Positions 6,885-10,427 of a stretch of 10,427 nucleotides of DNA are shown here, in pieces. This DNA is from Calditrichia bacterium. GTDB taxonomy: Bacteria > Calditrichota > Calditrichia > RBG-13-44-9. Positions within the stretch are counted from its first letter, which is position 1. Every line of letters begins with the position of its first letter. The stretch covers positions 1 through 10,427 of the forward strand of contig JALXCH010000626.1 in NCBI GenBank assembly GCA_026991005.1, written 5' to 3'. Under the pieces are notes generated by a model that did not search any database, had not been told where the DNA came from, and saw only the letters and a list, made by a program, of their open reading frames with translations. The translations under genes were made by a program, and so were the position numbers.

Positions 6885-7682
6885 ATGGAAAAGAAAACTC
6901 ATTCCCATTTAATCTGGAAGATTGTTAAAAAATTATTCCTTTATTTCCTGATATTTTTCCTTTTTGTGATGTTAATGGATCTGGTGGTTATGCCAATTTA
7001 CACCAAGCATGGTGAAGAATATGAATTGCCAGATGTAACGGATAAGCCGTATCAAGAAGCACTGGAAATTCTACAATCGGAGGGATTTCACCCCATTATT
7101 CAGGATTCTGTGTATGACGAACAATTTGCACCGGGACATATTGTGCAGCAAAATCCTTTGCCTTTTACACGGGTAAAAAAAGGTCGCCGGGTGTATCTGG
7201 TGGTAAGTATTGGGGAAAAACCCCGTTATGTGCCGAAATTGATTGGATTAACCCCGCAGGATGCCAAATTCCGTTTGAAAGATGAAGGTCTGGAGCTAAA
7301 CAAGGTCATCTATGCCTTCTCGGATATTTATCCCCGTGGGGTGGTGATAAACCAATCGATTCCCCCGGGGGAGATGGTCAAGAAAAATCAAAAGATTAAC
7401 ATAACCGTGAGTTTGGGGCCAGCACCCACTTCACTGGAAATTCCCAATCTGGTGGGGAAGAGTCTGGAAAGTGCCCGCAAAGAGCTGGAAGCCGTGGGCG
7501 TTCGCATAGGACGCATCAAATATGTGTACAAGCCCAATCTGGTGCCGGGTACCATCCTCAACCAATCCGTTTCTCCGGGAGTAAATGCTTCGCGGGTCGA
7601 TTCTCTGGATTTGATTGTTAGCACCGATGAAGCACCGAGTTCTTCTGGAACACAGAACCAGAATCAGGATCAGGATCAGTAA
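6885..7682 (+). CDS. membrane-anchored triple-PASTA-domain protein without a kinase domain
   Basis: 265 residues. A basic N-terminus (about 1-16) and one strong transmembrane helix (about 17-38) place the rest outside the cytoplasmic membrane, in the periplasm. Three PASTA repeats follow at about 46-110, 114-178 and 184-248; each opens with a (V/I)P-x-(L/V)-x-G/D-like segment (ELPDVTDKPYQEA, YVPKLIGLTPQDA, EIPNLVGKSLESA) and carries the Q/NQ-S/N-P-x-PG turn seen as NQSIPPG and NQSVSPG. PASTA domains in other proteins bind peptidoglycan fragments or beta-lactams, mostly as sensor ends of PknB/Stk kinases or in penicillin-binding proteins; here neither enzyme domain is present. The tail (about 249-265) is a low-complexity run of Ser, Asn, Gln and Asp encoded partly by the tandem hexamer CAGGAT. 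AGGTGA lies 4 nt before the ATG. It follows dtd by 55 nt. A cell-wall binding or structural role is inferred. Confidence 0.9.
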   Translation: MEKKTHSHLIWKIVKKLFLYFLIFFLFVMLMDLVVMPIYTKHGEEYELPDVTDKPYQEALEILQSEGFHPIIQDSVYDEQFAPGHIVQQNPLPFTRVKKGRRVYLVVSIGEKPRYVPKLIGLTPQDAKFRLKDEGLELNKVIYAFSDIYPRGVVINQSIPPGEMVKKNQKINITVSLGPAPTSLEIPNLVGKSLESARKELEAVGVRIGRIKYVYKPNLVPGTILNQSVSPGVNASRVDSLDLIVSTDEAPSSSGTQNQNQDQDQ

Positions 7683-7720
7683 GAGTTTTCCTGGGGCGAG
7701 GATAGTACTGAATTAATTCA

Positions 7721-7749
7721 TTGATTTTCAGAAAAATAAATTCTATACT
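7721..7749 (+). promoter_or_regulatory. sigma70-like promoter of the PorV-family gene
   Basis: TTGATT (7721-7726) and TATACT (7744-7749) are separated by the ideal 17 bp; the -10 matches 5 of 6 consensus positions and the -35 four of six. Transcription would start near 7756, leaving a leader of about 26 nt containing GGGAAG (7771-7776) 5 nt before the ATG at 7782. This is the best promoter in the window and suggests the gene is expressed independently of the dnaE-dtd-PASTA unit. Confidence 0.6.
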
Positions 7750-7781
7750 TTCCCAAACGATGAATATTTCGGGAAGTAATC

Positions 7782-8777
7782 ATGAAACGACTTCACATTT
7801 TTATGTTCTTGATTTTGTGGGTAATTTTCTCCTGCTACCCGTTATTGGCTGGTGATTTAAATTTCAGAAAATATGCCGGAGAATTTATGGAAATTGGGGT
7901 GGCTCCCAGGGCGCAGGGAATGGGAGGGGCGTTTGTCGCTGTGGCGAATGACATCTCCGCTTCCTATTACAATCCCGCCGCTCTGGTAAACCTGACACAA
8001 ACCCAGATTTCCTTTATGCATACCCAGCAGATGATTGCTTCGGTAAATTACGACTATCTGGCTTTTGGGAAACCTCTGGGAGGAAATCGAGTGGTTGGTT
8101 TAAGCCTGATTCGGCTGGGCATCGATAATATCAAGGATAGTCGGCAGGCACTCATTTATCTGGAATCTGACCCGGATAATTGGCGGTTGGATTGGTCGCG
8201 AATTACGGAGTTTAATGCCGCAGATTACATTTTCAACCTCTCTGTGGCACAGCGCATGGCTTCGAACTGGGCTTTTGGCGGAAATGTAAAGCTCATCCGC
8301 CGCAACATTGCCGACCACTCCGCGAATGGGATTGGGCTTGATCTCTCCATCTATCGCGATTTTTCTTCGGGTTTAACATTGGGTGCAGCTTTAAAAAATG
8401 TCACCACCACATTCATCTCCTGGGACACCGGAGAAAAGGAACTGGTTGCCCCGGCACTATTTTCCGGAGTGAGTTACCTCTGGCAATTTTCATCCTTTCA
8501 CCTGGGTGTTCGTCCTGCCGTGGAACTTATTTTGCGCGGTGAACACCGCCAGAAAAGCGCCAGCCTCTCTGCCGGAGCGTTGAGCCTGGATATGGCAGCC
8601 GGTCTGGAAATTAACTACTTTGAACTCCTGTATTTCCGTTCGGGATACGATGAAATACAGCGCTTTAACCTGGGAGTGGGAATACAGATTCCCCATGTAC
8701 GAATCGATTACGCATTTACCAATTACGATCAGGAACTGGGTAACAGCCATCGTATTGGTTTGATTGTGCTTCTGTGA
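7782..8777 (+). CDS. PorV/PorQ (UPF0164)-family outer-membrane beta-barrel protein
   Basis: 331 residues. A basic N-terminus and hydrophobic core (about 4-22) followed by LLA-GD give a signal peptide with likely cleavage after A23. C18 sits in IFSC, a poor lipobox, so a lipoprotein is less likely. The mature N-terminus carries the family signature: FMEIGVAPRAQGMGGA (35-50), then VANDISASYYNPAAL (54-68). The rest alternates polar and hydrophobic residues in beta-strand style and ends in a strand (SHRIGLIVLL) as in outer-membrane barrels. In Bacteroidota, PorV shuttles cargo proteins of the type IX secretion system and PorQ is related. In Calditrichota and KSB1-like genomes UPF0164 paralogues are common and mostly uncharacterised, so a T9SS role is not certain. 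It is preceded by a good promoter and followed after 239 nt by a secreted protease, a possible client. Confidence 0.85.
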   Translation: MKRLHIFMFLILWVIFSCYPLLAGDLNFRKYAGEFMEIGVAPRAQGMGGAFVAVANDISASYYNPAALVNLTQTQISFMHTQQMIASVNYDYLAFGKPLGGNRVVGLSLIRLGIDNIKDSRQALIYLESDPDNWRLDWSRITEFNAADYIFNLSVAQRMASNWAFGGNVKLIRRNIADHSANGIGLDLSIYRDFSSGLTLGAALKNVTTTFISWDTGEKELVAPALFSGVSYLWQFSSFHLGVRPAVELILRGEHRQKSASLSAGALSLDMAAGLEINYFELLYFRSGYDEIQRFNLGVGIQIPHVRIDYAFTNYDQELGNSHRIGLIVLL

Positions 8778-8786
8778 CGTTTTTTC

Positions 8787-8829
8787 TGAAGAATAATATT
8801 TTCGATAAATAACGTTATTTTATTCTTCA
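8787..8829 (+). repeat. 10-bp inverted repeat enclosing a 14-bp perfect palindrome (weak terminator or regulatory site)
   Basis: TGAAGAATAA (8787-8796) is the exact reverse complement of TTATTCTTCA (8820-8829). Between them, 8807-8820 is a 14-bp perfect palindrome centred on AACGTT and sharing one base with the right arm. The element begins 10 nt after the PorV-family stop codon. A T-rich segment follows the inner palindrome, so RNA could form a weak Rho-independent terminator, but the stems are AT-rich and no clean T-run follows the outer stem. The inner palindrome could instead be a dimeric protein site. Confidence 0.4.
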
Positions 8830-8951
8830 AACATTTTGCCTTAAAATTTAATTTAAGATTTTGAAACTCTGAATTGGCATACCCCAGGTAACACACCTAT
8901 CGCATTAGAAGCTCTTTCTTGTGTCGCTCCTGAAATTCTTTGAAAAATCAG

Positions 8952-8980
8952 TTGAATTTACATTAAAAAGCGTGTACCTT
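8952..8980 (+). promoter_or_regulatory. weak candidate promoter of the M30-like protease
   Basis: TTGAAT (8952-8957), 17 bp, then TACCTT (8975-8980) and a T-run. The -10 is a poor sigma70 match (3 of 6) but the TAxxTTT pattern with an upstream TTG resembles the Bacteroidota-type promoter (TAnnTTTG). The predicted start near 8987 would leave a leader of about 30 nt. Confidence 0.3.
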
Positions 8981-9016
8981 TTTTCAGGTCATATGAAGGT
9001 CATTTAAACCTGGGGG

Positions 9017-10427
9017 ATGGGTTTGAATATAAACCGAATTTTTTATTTTCCTCTTTTAATTCTATTTTTTGTATTAACGATTCAGGCTTCCTACCATGGA
9101 AATATTAGGACTATTTCTCAAAATCCGGCACCCATTTGTGGTACACCTCAGGCTTCACGCTTAAATAGCTGGGTTTATCTGGAAGAGCTCAAACATACCG
9201 ATTATGCCGAATATTTAAAAATGATTGAGCAAATTGAATACGCCAAACATTTCAATTCTCAGAATAAAAGCAGCCGAAATTTCTGGGCATATAATTTTAA
9301 GGACAAGAAGTATTATCTGGTACAGGCAACGCTGCGAAAACAGGGCATCACCACCCGCATCTGGGTGGAGGACGATAGCTGGACTAAAGGATATGTAACC
9401 CAGCAAATTGTGGATTCCGTGTATCAACGACTGGTCAACCGCACCAATTCCCATTCCATTGATCCCAATTCCGGAATCATCAAGATTGATACCACCCTTT
9501 TTGGACAACCCCCAAACTACGATGGAGACGGAATCTTAGATTTCCTGATTCTGGACATTATTGATGATTTTGATTCCACCGCTTCTAACAGCCCATTCAT
9601 TGCAGGATATTTTTCACCGGAAGACCAGACCAACAATCCCACCAGCAACAAAATGGATTTAATGTACCTGGATTCCTATCCGGGAATATATTTCAACGGT
9701 GTGTATCATCCAGACCGGGTTATGTCCACTACAGCGCACGAATTTCAGCACTTAATCCATCACCATTACGATACTCGGGAAGAAACCTGGTTAAACGAAG
9801 GCCTTTCGCAGTTAGCCAGTACCTACTGCGGATACGGATTGGATTATCCGGGTTTGTATTTACAGGATACAAACCAGAGTTTAACCTCCTGGGCTGGTGA
9901 GGTGAAAGATTATGCCCGGGTTCAGTTGTGGACGCTCTATTGTGCCGAACAGCTGGATCTCAATTTTATTAAGACACTGGTCAGTCGCCCGGAGCATGGT
10001 GTAAACAGCTTCAATATCGCTTTGCAGGAAACAGGATATTCCCTCACCATGGACGATGTGTTTGTCAACTGGACGATTGCCAACTGGGTTAATTCCACCG
10101 CTTACGATCCTTTGTACGGATATTCTCAACCGGAAGCACAAAGCTTACATGCCACTGAGGACAGCATCATTTACCAGTATCCTCAAAATGTTTCCGGAAA
10201 TGTGGACAAATATGCCGTGGTTTACCACCGCTTTCGGGGGAAAGATTCCCTGCGCGTTTCTTTTTTCAACCGTCCCCAGCGAGTGTTCTGGCTTTCCGGC
10301 GCTCCCACTGCACCACAGATTTCCGAAATTACCCAGCCCGTTCTGGAAGCCCCGGATTTCAATGAAAACAACAGTTATGTGTTGGCTCTAATTGGTCTGG
10401 AAAACAGTGCAGGCTTTTCGTACCAGG
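9017..10427 (+). CDS. secreted M30 (hyicolysin)-like zinc metalloprotease, 3' end beyond window
   Basis: The frame is open from ATG 9017 to the window end (470 codons, no stop). A signal peptide of about 24 residues (hydrophobic core 8-22, likely cleavage after IQA) directs export. The catalytic site is HEFQH at 241-245 (ligands H241 and H245, general base E242), followed by WLNEG with E261 as the likely third zinc ligand, the gluzincin layout. Preceding text, YDGDGILDFLILDI (168-181), is a Ca-loop-like DxDG segment, and NKMDLMYLDSYPG (211-223) precedes the active site. This order resembles the hyicolysin/M30 family. The region after about 400 looks like a beta-rich C-terminal module and may continue into sorting domains outside the window. 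Start choice: GGGGG (9012-9016) abuts ATG 9017 but lies 6 nt before an in-frame TTG at 9023, so TTG 9023 may be the true start, which would remove two residues. No terminator separates it clearly from the PorV-family gene. Confidence 0.85.
   Translation, partial: MGLNINRIFYFPLLILFFVLTIQASYHGNIRTISQNPAPICGTPQASRLNSWVYLEELKHTDYAEYLKMIEQIEYAKHFNSQNKSSRNFWAYNFKDKKYYLVQATLRKQGITTRIWVEDDSWTKGYVTQQIVDSVYQRLVNRTNSHSIDPNSGIIKIDTTLFGQPPNYDGDGILDFLILDIIDDFDSTASNSPFIAGYFSPEDQTNNPTSNKMDLMYLDSYPGIYFNGVYHPDRVMSTTAHEFQHLIHHHYDTREETWLNEGLSQLASTYCGYGLDYPGLYLQDTNQSLTSWAGEVKDYARVQLWTLYCAEQLDLNFIKTLVSRPEHGVNSFNIALQETGYSLTMDDVFVNWTIANWVNSTAYDPLYGYSQPEAQSLHATEDSIIYQYPQNVSGNVDKYAVVYHRFRGKDSLRVSFFNRPQRVFWLSGAPTAPQISEITQPVLEAPDFNENNSYVLALIGLENSAGFSYQ

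Noticed and set aside
7799..7836. Lipoprotein signal at Cys18 of the PorV-family protein
   Set aside because: IFSC has Phe at a position where lipoboxes need a small residue, and a good signal peptidase I site follows at LLA-GD.
9215..9508. Minus-strand open frame of 97 codons inside the protease gene
   Set aside because: The plus-strand frame has a signal peptide and complete metalloprotease motifs; the antisense frame shows none.
1..10427. CRISPR array, tRNA, rRNA, insertion sequence or toxin-antitoxin pair
   Set aside because: No regularly spaced repeats, no cloverleaf-like or rRNA-like text, no transposase motifs and no paired small genes were seen.

Overview
The window (10,427 bp, roughly mid-40s % GC by eye) looks like chromosomal DNA of a diderm, Gram-negative bacterium. 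The best lineage clues are an outer-membrane PorV/UPF0164-type beta-barrel with a signal peptide, a stand-alone membrane-anchored PASTA-repeat protein with no kinase domain, and a large secreted HExxH protease. This mix is typical of the Calditrichota/KSB1/Ignavibacteria-Bacteroidota side of the FCB group; the assignment is an inference from protein style only. All convincing genes lie on the + strand. TTG starts recur (dnaE, dtd, possibly the last gene), each supported by a Shine-Dalgarno sequence.

Layout. (1) Positions 1-2616, signalling and envelope: the 3' end of an RsbW/HATPase_c_2-type ATP-binding protein, a gap with a candidate promoter and a direct repeat, then three genes joined by 1-nt and 4-nt overlaps: a REC-DHp-REC protein that lacks a histidine-kinase catalytic domain, a PAP2 lipid phosphatase, and a PsiE-like four-helix membrane protein. 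(2) Positions 2617-2875: a gap with a possible dnaE promoter and, on the minus strand, two coding-looking fragments in different frames that may be a decayed gene. (3) Positions 2876-7682: dnaE (replicative polymerase alpha subunit, PHP metal-ligand motifs apparently intact), dtd (D-aminoacyl-tRNA deacylase) and a 3x PASTA membrane protein, closely spaced and probably one transcription unit. (4) Positions 7683-10427, export and cell surface: a good sigma70-like promoter drives a PorV/UPF0164-family outer-membrane protein. A 239-nt gap with nested inverted repeats follows, then a signal-peptide-bearing M30 (hyicolysin)-like zinc protease that runs off the window.

Most of the window is housekeeping or ordinary envelope biology. 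The items most worth a second look are the REC-DHp-REC protein without a kinase domain next to a separate ATPase-domain gene, its translational coupling to two membrane proteins, and the minus-strand relic upstream of dnaE. I see no CRISPR array, insertion sequence, tRNA, rRNA or complete defence system.
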